From the NCBI GenBank assembly GCA_044507115.1, contig JBIQJZ010000235.1, positions 1 through 5,656 of the forward strand: a stretch of DNA of 5,656 bases, given 5' to 3'. Positions within the stretch are counted from its first letter, which is position 1; each line of letters begins with the position of its first letter. Below, in pieces: positions 1 through 5,656 of this stretch. The DNA comes from Chryseosolibacter sp044507115. Lineage in GTDB: Bacteria; Bacteroidota; Bacteroidia; Cytophagales; Cyclobacteriaceae. Both the position numbers and the translations under genes were made by a program. The notes under the pieces were generated by a model, which worked only from the letters and a program-made list of their open reading frames with translations, had not been told where the DNA came from and ran no database searches.

Positions 1-147
1 GAATCCTCCCACCATGACCGCGCCGTGGTGCATACTGACCCGAAGTATACCCAAATCCCAGCCCATGCGGCTGAGGCCGGTAGCCATGCCGGTAACCAGG
101 CAGATGATTGCAAGCAGCAGGAGGGGAAGCCGCGATTGTTTGATCAA
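1..147 (-). CDS. Partial unrecognised membrane protein, N-terminal 49 residues
   Basis: The reading frame is open from a TTG codon at 147-145 to the left edge of the window, giving 49 residues with no stop. Residues about 7-25 (LPLLLLAIICLVTGMATGL) form a strongly hydrophobic segment that is likely a first membrane helix or signal anchor. Residues 39-49 read MHHGAVMVGGF, a His-His-Gly pattern followed by another apolar stretch, which suggests a polytopic inner-membrane protein. The TTG was chosen because it overlaps the ccoS TGA stop (shared bases TTGA), a typical coupled junction; no ATG lies at a sensible position and the frame stays open some codons upstream inside ccoS. I do not recognise the family with confidence. 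It does not look like CcoN, whose N-terminus is different. The HHGA-MVGGF pattern is loosely reminiscent of heme-copper/NnrS-like membrane proteins, but that is a guess. The position directly after ccoS implies a respiratory or membrane role. Confidence 0.6.
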   Translation of the reverse strand, partial: MIKQSRLPLLLLAIICLVTGMATGLSRMGWDLGILRVSMHHGAVMVGGF

Positions 148-362
148 CTCGTTTTGTCTGTCAGGTCGGAGGTCGCTTGCCCCGTTTTTGTGATAACTTC
201 TTTCGTCGGCTTTTCCGCTACAGGCTTGTCGTCAAATAGCATTCTGACCGACGGCGTGTACGTATCGTCATACTGTCCGGACGTCATATTCCAGCGAAAA
301 ATGACGAGGAAAACAATGGCAATGGCCAGGCTTATCGCGATCAGAATGACGATGATTTGCAT
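144..362 (-). CDS. ccoS: CcoS, cbb3-type cytochrome c oxidase assembly protein
   Basis: This is a small single-pass membrane protein of 72 residues. CcoS is required in the bacteria studied for maturation of cbb3 oxidase, at the stage of heme and copper insertion into CcoN; it acts in the inner membrane. Residues 3-22 are an uninterrupted hydrophobic helix (IIVILIAISLAIAIVFLVIF). It is followed by the family signature: an aromatic/Trp pair at the membrane edge (F22, W24), then SGQYDD at 28-33, P37 and R40, and a short L-F-D-D at 42-45. The tail from about 46 to 72 is hydrophilic, rich in Lys, Thr and Asp, and longer than the shortest family members. The ATG at 362-360 sits 5 nt after the CoA-transferase stop and no Shine-Dalgarno is visible, so translation probably depends on coupling. 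The identification is strengthened by ccoI upstream in the same operon. Confidence 0.9.
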   Translation of the reverse strand: MQIIVILIAISLAIAIVFLVIFRWNMTSGQYDDTYTPSVRMLFDDKPVAEKPTKEVITKTGQATSDLTDKTS

Positions 363-367
363 ACTAA

Positions 368-1653
368 TTAATAGATCGTGCGTTCAAATTCATAAGTGCG
401 GAACCGGTCAAACGCATCTCGTTCAAGGCGCTCCCGGTGATTTGGATGCGCGATATCGATGAGCGCCTTGGCGCGTTGTCGCATATTCTTTCCATAAAGG
501 TACGCGATACCATACTCAGTCACAACGTAATGGGCATGCGCCCGAGTGGTTACGACGCCGGCCCCTTGCTTTAGCGCGGAGCATATCCTCGACTCACCCT
601 TGCTTGTAACAGAAGGTAGCGCAATGATCGGTTTTCCATCCTCCGACAGCGCTGCGCCGCGCACAAAGTCCATCTGGCCGCCGACGCCCGAAAAATGATA
701 TGTTCCGATTGAATCGGAACAAACTTGCCCGGTGATGTCGACCTCGATCGCACTATTGATTGCGGTAACTTNNNNNNNNNNGCTGTGTCGTTCACGTAGT
801 TGATATTTAACACAACAACCGAAGGATTGTCGTCGACGAAATCATACAGCTTGCGTGTGCCCAAAAGAAACGCGGTAACGGTTTTCCCGCGATGCTTGCG
901 CTTATGCTGATTGGTGACGATCCCTTTTTCGATTAGGGGGATTATGCCATCTGAGAACATCTCTGTGTGAATGCCGAGTTCGCGGTGGTTTGTCAGGCTC
1001 GCGAGTACCGCATCGGGAACAGCGCCGATTCCCATTTGAAGGGTCGCTCCGTCATCGATGAGCTCTGCGCAGAAGGAACCAATTCGCGCGGCCACTTCTG
1101 GCCTCGAACTCTGGCTGGCCACTTCGGGAAGTTCGTCATTTACCTCAACCATCGCGGCGAATTCGCTGACGTGCACCAGTCCGTCGCCTAATGTTCGGGG
1201 CATCCGTGGATTAACTTGCGCGATTACCTTCTTTGCGGTCTTCACCGCCGTCTGGGCTATATCGACCGAGACTCCGAGGGAACAGTAGCCGTGTTTGTCT
1301 GGAGGCGATACGTGAACCAGAGCAACGTCCAGTGGAAGTATGCCCTTCCGGAACAGAATGGGAATCTCGCTCAAGAAGATCGGAACGTAGTCGCCACGAC
1401 CGCTGTTAACTGCCTCCCGGACGTTTGCGGATACGAACAGCGAGTTAATTCGGAAGCTGTCTTTGTACTTCGGGTCGGCAATCACCGCATCTCCCTGCAT
1501 GCTGATGCTTACGACCTCAATATTCCATAACTCCGGTGCTCGCTCAGCCAATTTCCTTAGCAGGAAGTGGGGCGTAGCTGCGCCTCCGTGAACAAAGACA
1601 CGATTTCCAGGAGCAATGAGACTTACCGCTTCTTCACCTGTGACGTATTTCAT
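368..1653 (-). CDS. Acetyl-CoA hydrolase / 4-hydroxybutyrate CoA-transferase family protein, interrupted by assembly gap
   Basis: A cytoplasmic CoA-transferase or hydrolase of the Cat1/AbfT type, moving CoA between acyl-CoA and a carboxylate such as acetate, succinate or 4-hydroxybutyrate; the substrate cannot be read from sequence. The N-terminal part (290 residues, 1653 to about 784) holds VSPPDKHGYCSLG at 115-127, MGIGAVPDA at 207-215 and GIHTEMFSDG at 227-236, in which E231 is the expected catalytic glutamate forming the CoA thioester. A run of 10 Ns at 772-781 follows. Past it the family continues in a different frame: VTAINSAIEVDITGQ, SGVGGQMDF, TRAHAHYVVTEYG and ALIDIAHPNHRE, ending ERTIY at the TAA (370-368). 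With a gap of about 20 nt the protein would be about 431 residues, the usual family length, so this is probably an intact gene and not a pseudogene. The ATG overlaps the 3' end of ccoI by 20 nt, and ccoS follows after 5 nt. Confidence 0.9.
772..781. other. Run of 10 Ns, assembly gap inside the CoA-transferase gene
   Basis: Ten undetermined bases separate the two halves of the CoA-transferase gene. As written, reading through the Ns from the 5' half yields a nonsense C-terminus (KLPQS...), while the genuine family sequence (VTAINSAIEVD...) is in another frame. To join YVNDT plus a partial GC codon to the AA-GTT-ACC side in frame, the missing length must be 2 modulo 3, which 10 is not. Family alignment from memory suggests about six whole codons are missing plus two split ones, i.e. 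about 20 nt. The Ns are therefore best read as a fixed-size scaffold placeholder. Confidence 0.9.
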
Positions 1654-4063
1654 GGTGTTCTTTGATTTTTGTGTTTAACTTCTTTCGGGCCGTTACATTG
1701 ACAGCGGCTGTTGTGAATCCCACGACGCTGATGCTACTGAGAGGCATCAGGATCGCTGCAACAAGTGGAGTGAGGTTTCCGGACACCGCAAAGCTGCGGG
1801 CAACCGCGTTGTAGAAAAACGAAATGCAGAATCCCGTTCTCAAAATATATGTAGACGATTTTGCCAGGGCAAGGAATCGATCAAGTATTCTCAGGTTTTC
1901 TCCGTAGAGTATACCATCGCTGGCGGGTGTGAAGACGCCACTATCGTCCGTAACAGCGATCCCTACATCGCTTTGCTTCAGCGCACCGGCATCGTTGAGA
2001 CCGTCACCCACCATCATCACCTTCTTGCCATTTGACTGAAGTTTTTTTACGAGTTCCAGCTTGTCATGCGGCGTCTGATTAAAAAGCGTCAGCGCATCCT
2101 TTCCAAAGATTTTCATCATCTGTTCCCGGTCGGTTTCGTTGTCGCCGGAAGTCAGGGCGACACTCTTCTTACCGATTCGCTCCAGCATCTTATCGATGTC
2201 TGTTCGGATGGATGTGCGGATGGCGAAGTAGCCTCGGGGAATACCATTAATAGAAACATATACGCGTGACGACTCTGTCGCAGAGTTATTCTCTGCCGCC
2301 GTAAAGGAATGGGATCCGATTCTGATGAACGTACTGTCAAACGATCCTTCGATGCCTTTCCCTGGAATTTCTCTGAAGGTTTCCGGGCGCCGGTCTGATC
2401 GATGCTCTATACTTTTTGTGATCAGTCTGCTCAGCGGGTGAGTGGAATACCCCGTAAGAATTTTGATCATTGTATTTTCCTCGTTGGACAATATTCCGAC
2501 AAACGTTACTTCGGGATCGCGACCGTGCGTAACAGTGCCTGTCTTGTCGAATACGATGGTGTCGACAGCGGCCATGCGTTCGATGACGTCAGCGTTTTTT
2601 AAGTAGAGGTTATTTTTTCCAAATACTCGGAGCATGCTTCCAAATGTAAATGGTCCGGCAAGCGCCAGAGCGCACGGGCAAGCAACCATGAGGACGGAAG
2701 TTAATACCAGCCAGGTTTCCGAAGGGTCTGTCAGATGCCAGTAGATCGCTGTTCCGGCGGCGATAAACAGTACCACCCACGTGAAAATTCTCGCGGCCTT
2801 ATCAATAATTTTCTGGAATTTGCTTTCGTCGATCTTTCGGAATGCATCATTGTTCCAAAGGCTCGTGAGCTGGCTCTGCGACGTTTTTTTCTGAACGAGA
2901 AAGCGCACCGGCACGCCGACCAGGCGCCCGCCCGCGTATACCCGGTCTCCCTTCTTTGCCATAACGGGCCTTGCCTCTCCGGTCACGAAGCTATAATCGA
3001 CGAATGCAGATTCGTCGAGTAAGATGCTGTCCGCAGGCAGGATCTCCATGTTGCGGATGCTGATCACATCGTTCGGTTCAAGATGATAAATGACAGTCGG
3101 TTTCCATTCGGATCCGTTCAGGCGGTTGATTGCGAGCGGCAAATAGGCGGTGTAGTCGCGGTCAAACGCGAGGCTTTCATAGGTCTTACTCTGGAACCAT
3201 CTCCCGATCAAGAGGAAGAAGACCAGGCCCGTAAAGGAGTCGAAGTAGCCGGGGCCTGTCGCTGTAATAATGTCGTAACTGCTCCTGAAGAACAAGGCGA
3301 GCAAACCCGCGGCAATCGGTACGTCAAGGTTGATTTGTCTCTGTTGAAAGCTCCTTGCCGCGGATCGGATATAGTCCCAGCCGCTGTAGACGAAAACTGG
3401 TATCGATAGCACGAGATTCAACCACGAGAAAATGCGGATGAGCCGTTGCTCGGAATGATCGATACCGAGGTACTCCGGAAAGCTGAATAGCATCACATTT
3501 CCAAAGCAAAATCCCGCTATGGCAATTTTGAGTACGAGCGAATGGTCGACTTTCGGTCGCTGCGGTGCCTCGGTGTCAAGGGCGATGCGAGGAGGATATC
3601 CCACAGAGTGGAGTAGACTGGCAACGTCGGCGAGCGTTGTTTTACCCGGATGGAAATCGATCGCGATCTTCTTCCGGCCAAAGTTGACTTCGGTGTGAAT
3701 GATCCCGGGGTCGATCTTGTGAAGGTTTTCGAGCAGCCAGATACACGACACGCAATGAATCGCGGGCAGGTAAAATGTCACCTTTGATAAGGTATCGGAA
3801 TCGAAGTCGAGTACTTTGTCCCGGACGTCCTTTTCGTCGAGATATGCGTAGGTATCGTCGGCAATGTTTCTAAGCGGCAATCCCGGATGTTTTTCCAGCT
3901 TGTAATATTCACAGAGTTGATTCGCACTAAGAATCTCGAATACAGTCTGGCAGCCTGTGCAGCAGAAAGACTTTTCGTCGAGCCAGTGTGTCTCTTCACA
4001 GGGCTGGCCGCAGTGATAGCATTGTAGTTGGGTTTCCGGTCTTGTTTCTGCAAGCACAGGCAT
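1634..4063 (-). CDS. ccoI: CcoI/FixI-type copper-exporting P1B-ATPase for cbb3 oxidase assembly
   Basis: An 809-residue inner-membrane heavy-metal P-type ATPase that pumps Cu(I) out of the cytoplasm for the CcoN copper site. In order: a Cys-rich N-terminal domain with C15, C18, C22, C34, C35 and C38 (CYHCGQPC, FCCTGC), typical of the CcoI/FixI group; an HMA domain around 93-165 with the metal motif HCVSC at 103-107; four helices at roughly 177-196, 208-227, 246-263 and 271-288; the actuator TGE at 361-363; helices 5 and 6 at about 426-443 and 450-475, the latter with the transport motif CPC at 462-464; the phosphorylation motif DKTGT with D506; the HP dipeptide at 542-543; the hinge GDGLND at 686-691; and two last helices at about 738-757 and 763-785 carrying YN (751-752) and MPLSS (773-777), the Cu(I)-specific YN and MxxSS signatures. 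All catalytic residues are present. The ATG at 4063-4061 gives a normal N-terminus ahead of the first Cys pair; no Shine-Dalgarno is seen. It is the first gene of the minus-strand operon. Confidence 0.95.
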   Translation of the reverse strand: MPVLAETRPETQLQCYHCGQPCEETHWLDEKSFCCTGCQTVFEILSANQLCEYYKLEKHPGLPLRNIADDTYAYLDEKDVRDKVLDFDSDTLSKVTFYLPAIHCVSCIWLLENLHKIDPGIIHTEVNFGRKKIAIDFHPGKTTLADVASLLHSVGYPPRIALDTEAPQRPKVDHSLVLKIAIAGFCFGNVMLFSFPEYLGIDHSEQRLIRIFSWLNLVLSIPVFVYSGWDYIRSAARSFQQRQINLDVPIAAGLLALFFRSSYDIITATGPGYFDSFTGLVFFLLIGRWFQSKTYESLAFDRDYTAYLPLAINRLNGSEWKPTVIYHLEPNDVISIRNMEILPADSILLDESAFVDYSFVTGEARPVMAKKGDRVYAGGRLVGVPVRFLVQKKTSQSQLTSLWNNDAFRKIDESKFQKIIDKAARIFTWVVLFIAAGTAIYWHLTDPSETWLVLTSVLMVACPCALALAGPFTFGSMLRVFGKNNLYLKNADVIERMAAVDTIVFDKTGTVTHGRDPEVTFVGILSNEENTMIKILTGYSTHPLSRLITKSIEHRSDRRPETFREIPGKGIEGSFDSTFIRIGSHSFTAAENNSATESSRVYVSINGIPRGYFAIRTSIRTDIDKMLERIGKKSVALTSGDNETDREQMMKIFGKDALTLFNQTPHDKLELVKKLQSNGKKVMMVGDGLNDAGALKQSDVGIAVTDDSGVFTPASDGILYGENLRILDRFLALAKSSTYILRTGFCISFFYNAVARSFAVSGNLTPLVAAILMPLSSISVVGFTTAAVNVTARKKLNTKIKEHHEIRHR

Positions 4064-4091
4064 GAACTCGAAGTTTGCTGGTCTAAGATAC

Positions 4092-4126
4092 GATAACGGA
4101 CGACTTGTGGAAGTGCGACGCTTATC
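4092..4126. repeat. Imperfect inverted repeat in the ccoI leader
   Basis: Read on the minus strand, the segment begins GATAAGCG and ends CGTTATC, with ACTT-CCAC-AAGT at its centre. The outer GATAA/TTATC and inner ACTT/AAGT arms pair perfectly; the bases between pair as two short G-C blocks with small bulges and one T-T mismatch. It lies about 30-60 nt before the ccoI start, so it would be in the 5' leader if transcription starts upstream of 4126. It could be an RNA hairpin, an operator or chance. Confidence 0.3.
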
Positions 4127-4185
4127 TGCTGGCCAAAGCTAGGTTGTGATTCATCGGATCATTTTGAGGATAGTCACTAAAAAAG

Positions 4186-4199
4186 ATGACTTTCGTCAG
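4186..4199. promoter_or_regulatory. Possible CRP/FNR-family binding site
   Basis: The sequence ATGACTTTCGTCAG is a TGAC-N4-GTCA dyad that matches the FixK/FNR-type pattern TTGAC-N4-GTCAA at 8 of 10 arm positions. The dyad centre lies between 4192 and 4193. A weak -10-like AATGAT on the minus strand (4163-4158) would put a transcription start near 4151 and the dyad at about -41.5, the usual class II activator position; that fit was found after the fact. Oxygen-responsive CRP/FNR regulators commonly control cbb3 operons, which makes the site plausible for ccoI. Confidence 0.3.
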
Positions 4200-4216
4200 G
4201 TTTAGAGCGCCTTATT

Positions 4217-4231
4217 TCGCCATCTTGGCGA
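4217..4231 (+). repeat. Perfect inverted repeat abutting the start codon of the nuclease gene
   Basis: TCGCCA-TCT-TGGCGA has two perfect 6-bp arms (4217-4222 and 4226-4231) and a 3-nt spacer; a single base separates it from the ATG at 4233. As RNA it would make a small GC-rich hairpin exactly where a ribosome would bind. As DNA it is a palindrome that could serve as an operator. No Shine-Dalgarno is present in this stretch. Confidence 0.45.
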
Positions 4232-4232
4232 T

Positions 4233-5630
4233 ATGAATGTATCGGTAAAATTCCTGGGTGCAACCGGCACAGTTACGGGTTCTCGCTTTCTGCTAAACAT
4301 CGGCGACTTTCGAGTGCTGTTCGATTGCGGCCTCTTTCAGGGTATGAAGGATCTCCGGCGCCGCAACTGGGACGCATTTCCGGTTGACCCTGCGTCAATT
4401 GACGCGGTGATTATCAGTCATGCACATATCGACCATACCGGGTACCTTCCGAAGTTCGTACGGGAAGGCTTCAACGGACCGATCTATTGTACGAAACCGA
4501 CTGCAGATCTGATCGAACTCTTGCTCCTGGATGCGGCGAAACTTCAGGAAGAGGAGGCTTCATATGCCGCGTCAAAAGGCTATTCCAAGCACGAAAAGCC
4601 CGAGCCGTTGTATACGACTGCAGATGCTGAGCGTGTCTTTCCACTGATCAAGACCACGCGCTTTGATGAGGAAGTCAACGTCTCCGATCGGCTGGCATTC
4701 GTCTACCGCGAGGCTGGACACTTACTTGGCGCTGCGATAACGGAGATTTTTATCAAGGGTGATCACCAACAGAAGAAGATCGTGTTCTCAGGAGACCTTG
4801 GCCGGAGCAATGATGTTATGCTGCGTGCTCCGGCGGCAATTGATGACACAGATATCCTTTTCATCGAGTCGACGTACGGCGATCGGAAGCACCCGGATAC
4901 CGATCCGGCCGCGGATCTGGAGCGCATCGTAAATGAAACGTTCGAAGATGGGGGCGTGGTTCTGATTCCTGCGTTCGCTGTAGGACGCACCCAGACGTTA
5001 TTGTATTACCTACACCAGTTAATGGCGGCGGGCAAGATACCTGATGTGCCCGTGTACGTTGACAGTCCAATGGCGACATCGGCCACGTACCTCTACTATC
5101 GGTACCCGACATACCACAAGGCGAAATTCAATCAAACCGAATTTGCCAGGCAACTGGAAACCAATATGCTGGTATTTGTTAAGTCCCCGCAACACTCGAA
5201 GCAGTTGAATATGATTCGCTCTCGCGCCATCATCATTTCTTCGAGTGGCATGATGACGGGCGGACGGATATTACATCATTTGTATCACAGACTGCGGAAT
5301 AAATATGATACACTGGTGATCGCCGGCCACCAGGCTGCGGGAACTCGGGGCAGGAGACTCGTGGACGGTGAGTCGCAGATCCAGATCTTCGGCGAGTCAG
5401 TACCTGTTAATTGTCGGGTGGAGAACATCATGTCTTTCTCCGGCCATGCGGATAGCGATGAACTTTTTGCGTGGATGCGCAACTTCTCCAGCAAGCCGAA
5501 GATGGCGTTTGTTGTTCATGGTGAGAACCCGGGTATGGCGCGATATGCAGAGCGGATCCGTTCCGAACTTGGCTGGCATGTGGCGGAGCCTCACTACATG
5601 GAATCGGTTAGTCTATTTGAGGGAATCTGA
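4233..5630 (+). CDS. Metallo-beta-lactamase fold, beta-CASP family ribonuclease (CPSF-73-like)
   Basis: A 465-residue cytoplasmic protein of the bacterial MBL/beta-CASP group, zinc-dependent enzymes that cut or degrade RNA. MBL motifs are all present: D31 (FDCG), HAHIDH at 63-68 (motif 2), H163 (AGHLLGA, motif 3) and D188 (SGDLG, motif 4). The beta-CASP cap follows, roughly 205-395, with ESTYGDR at 212-218 (motif A, E212), AFAVGRTQ at 247-254 and SSSGMMTGGR at 336-345. The last zinc and catalytic histidines are H405 (SFSGH, motif B) and H429 (VVHGE, motif C), spaced as in CPSF-73. The length is normal for the stand-alone bacterial form, with no added KH or RNase J domains. The ATG at 4233 gives the usual short lead (MNVSVKFLGA) into the first strand. 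Transcribed away from ccoI with no obvious link to cbb3 assembly; a true substrate cannot be inferred. Confidence 0.93.
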   Translation: MNVSVKFLGATGTVTGSRFLLNIGDFRVLFDCGLFQGMKDLRRRNWDAFPVDPASIDAVIISHAHIDHTGYLPKFVREGFNGPIYCTKPTADLIELLLLDAAKLQEEEASYAASKGYSKHEKPEPLYTTADAERVFPLIKTTRFDEEVNVSDRLAFVYREAGHLLGAAITEIFIKGDHQQKKIVFSGDLGRSNDVMLRAPAAIDDTDILFIESTYGDRKHPDTDPAADLERIVNETFEDGGVVLIPAFAVGRTQTLLYYLHQLMAAGKIPDVPVYVDSPMATSATYLYYRYPTYHKAKFNQTEFARQLETNMLVFVKSPQHSKQLNMIRSRAIIISSSGMMTGGRILHHLYHRLRNKYDTLVIAGHQAAGTRGRRLVDGESQIQIFGESVPVNCRVENIMSFSGHADSDELFAWMRNFSSKPKMAFVVHGENPGMARYAERIRSELGWHVAEPHYMESVSLFEGI

Positions 5631-5656
5631 GCGATATTTTGAGGAGTTAACAACTT
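5631..5656 (+). other. Short non-coding tail after the nuclease gene
   Basis: The 26 bases after the TGA contain GAGGAG at 5641-5646, which resembles a Shine-Dalgarno sequence, and a small AGTT-AAC-AACT symmetry at its end. No start codon follows before the window ends, so neither a downstream gene nor a terminator can be claimed. Confidence 0.2.

Larger units (their letters stand above)
4064..4232. promoter_or_regulatory. Divergent intergenic control region between ccoI and the beta-CASP nuclease gene
   Basis: These 169 bp separate two divergently transcribed start codons, so promoters for both directions should lie here. No clear sigma-70 hexamer pair and no clear Bacteroidota TTTG / TAnnTTTG promoter was found by eye in either direction. 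The region is more AT-rich around 4161-4186 (a run of six A at 4179-4184). It contains three symmetric elements listed separately: an imperfect inverted repeat at 4092-4126, a TGAC-N4-GTCA dyad at 4186-4199, and a perfect 6-bp-arm hairpin against the plus-strand start codon at 4217-4231. Confidence 0.65.

Noticed and set aside
25..462. Plus-strand open frame of 145 codons across the left end
   Set aside because: It runs antisense to ccoS, the partial membrane gene and the end of the CoA-transferase, and its translation has no family resemblance or domain pattern.
571..768. Alternative C-terminus of the CoA-transferase (KLPQSIVRS...) read straight through the Ns
   Set aside because: The sequence is not family-like, while the other frame of the same DNA gives the highly typical VTAINSAIEVD...GVGGQMDF continuation. 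The read-through is an artefact of the gap length.
967..1530. Several plus-strand open frames opposite the CoA-transferase
   Set aside because: All are antisense shadows of a clearly recognisable enzyme, with no plausible product.
4147..4161. TGAT-N7-ATCA dyad considered as an FNR box
   Set aside because: The spacer is 7 nt instead of the 4 nt between the TTGAT and ATCAA half sites, so it does not fit the FNR/FixK geometry.
4763..5594. Minus-strand open frames opposite the beta-CASP nuclease gene
   Set aside because: They are shadows of the well-supported plus-strand gene, and their translations show no domain.
5641..5656. GAGGAG followed by AGTT-AAC-AACT, considered as a ribosome binding site or terminator
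   Set aside because: No start codon follows inside the window, and the symmetry is only four base pairs with no T-run visible, so neither reading can be supported.

Overview
The window looks like a piece of a Bacteroidota-type genome, probably from a draft or metagenome assembly because it contains a run of 10 Ns. The lineage call rests on three things: the architecture of the copper ATPase (a cysteine-rich N-terminal domain of the CYHCG...FCCTGC type in front of the HMA domain), the general look of the other proteins, and the lack of convincing Shine-Dalgarno sequences in front of all four complete genes. I cannot name a genus from this.

Layout. Positions 1-4063 are a minus-strand gene block, read from right to left: ccoI (copper-transporting P1B ATPase, 1634-4063), an acetyl-CoA hydrolase / 4-hydroxybutyrate CoA-transferase family gene (368-1653, interrupted by the N run at 772-781), ccoS (144-362), and the start of an unrecognised membrane protein gene that runs off the left edge (1-147). 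The junctions are a 20-nt overlap, a 5-nt gap and a 2-nt overlap, so the four genes are almost certainly one transcription unit with coupled translation. Positions 4064-4232 are a 169-bp divergent intergenic region that must hold the promoters for both directions. It carries a possible CRP/FNR-type dyad and two inverted repeats. Positions 4233-5630 on the plus strand encode a metallo-beta-lactamase/beta-CASP ribonuclease-type protein. The last 26 bases hold no gene.

How the genes work together. CcoI and CcoS are assembly factors for cbb3-type cytochrome c oxidase, the high-affinity terminal oxidase used at low oxygen: CcoI moves copper out of the cytoplasm for the binuclear centre, and CcoS is needed for cofactor insertion in the bacteria where it has been studied. 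The structural genes ccoNOP are not in the window. The odd element is the CoA-transferase gene wedged between ccoI and ccoS, which puts a carboxylate/CoA metabolic enzyme under the same control as oxidase maturation. The downstream membrane protein, sharing a junction with ccoS, may be a further respiratory accessory factor, but only its first 49 residues are visible.

I saw no mobile element, CRISPR array, tRNA or rRNA. Most of the window is ordinary housekeeping and respiratory sequence. The points worth a second look are the gene order, the assembly gap, the partial membrane gene and the divergent control region.
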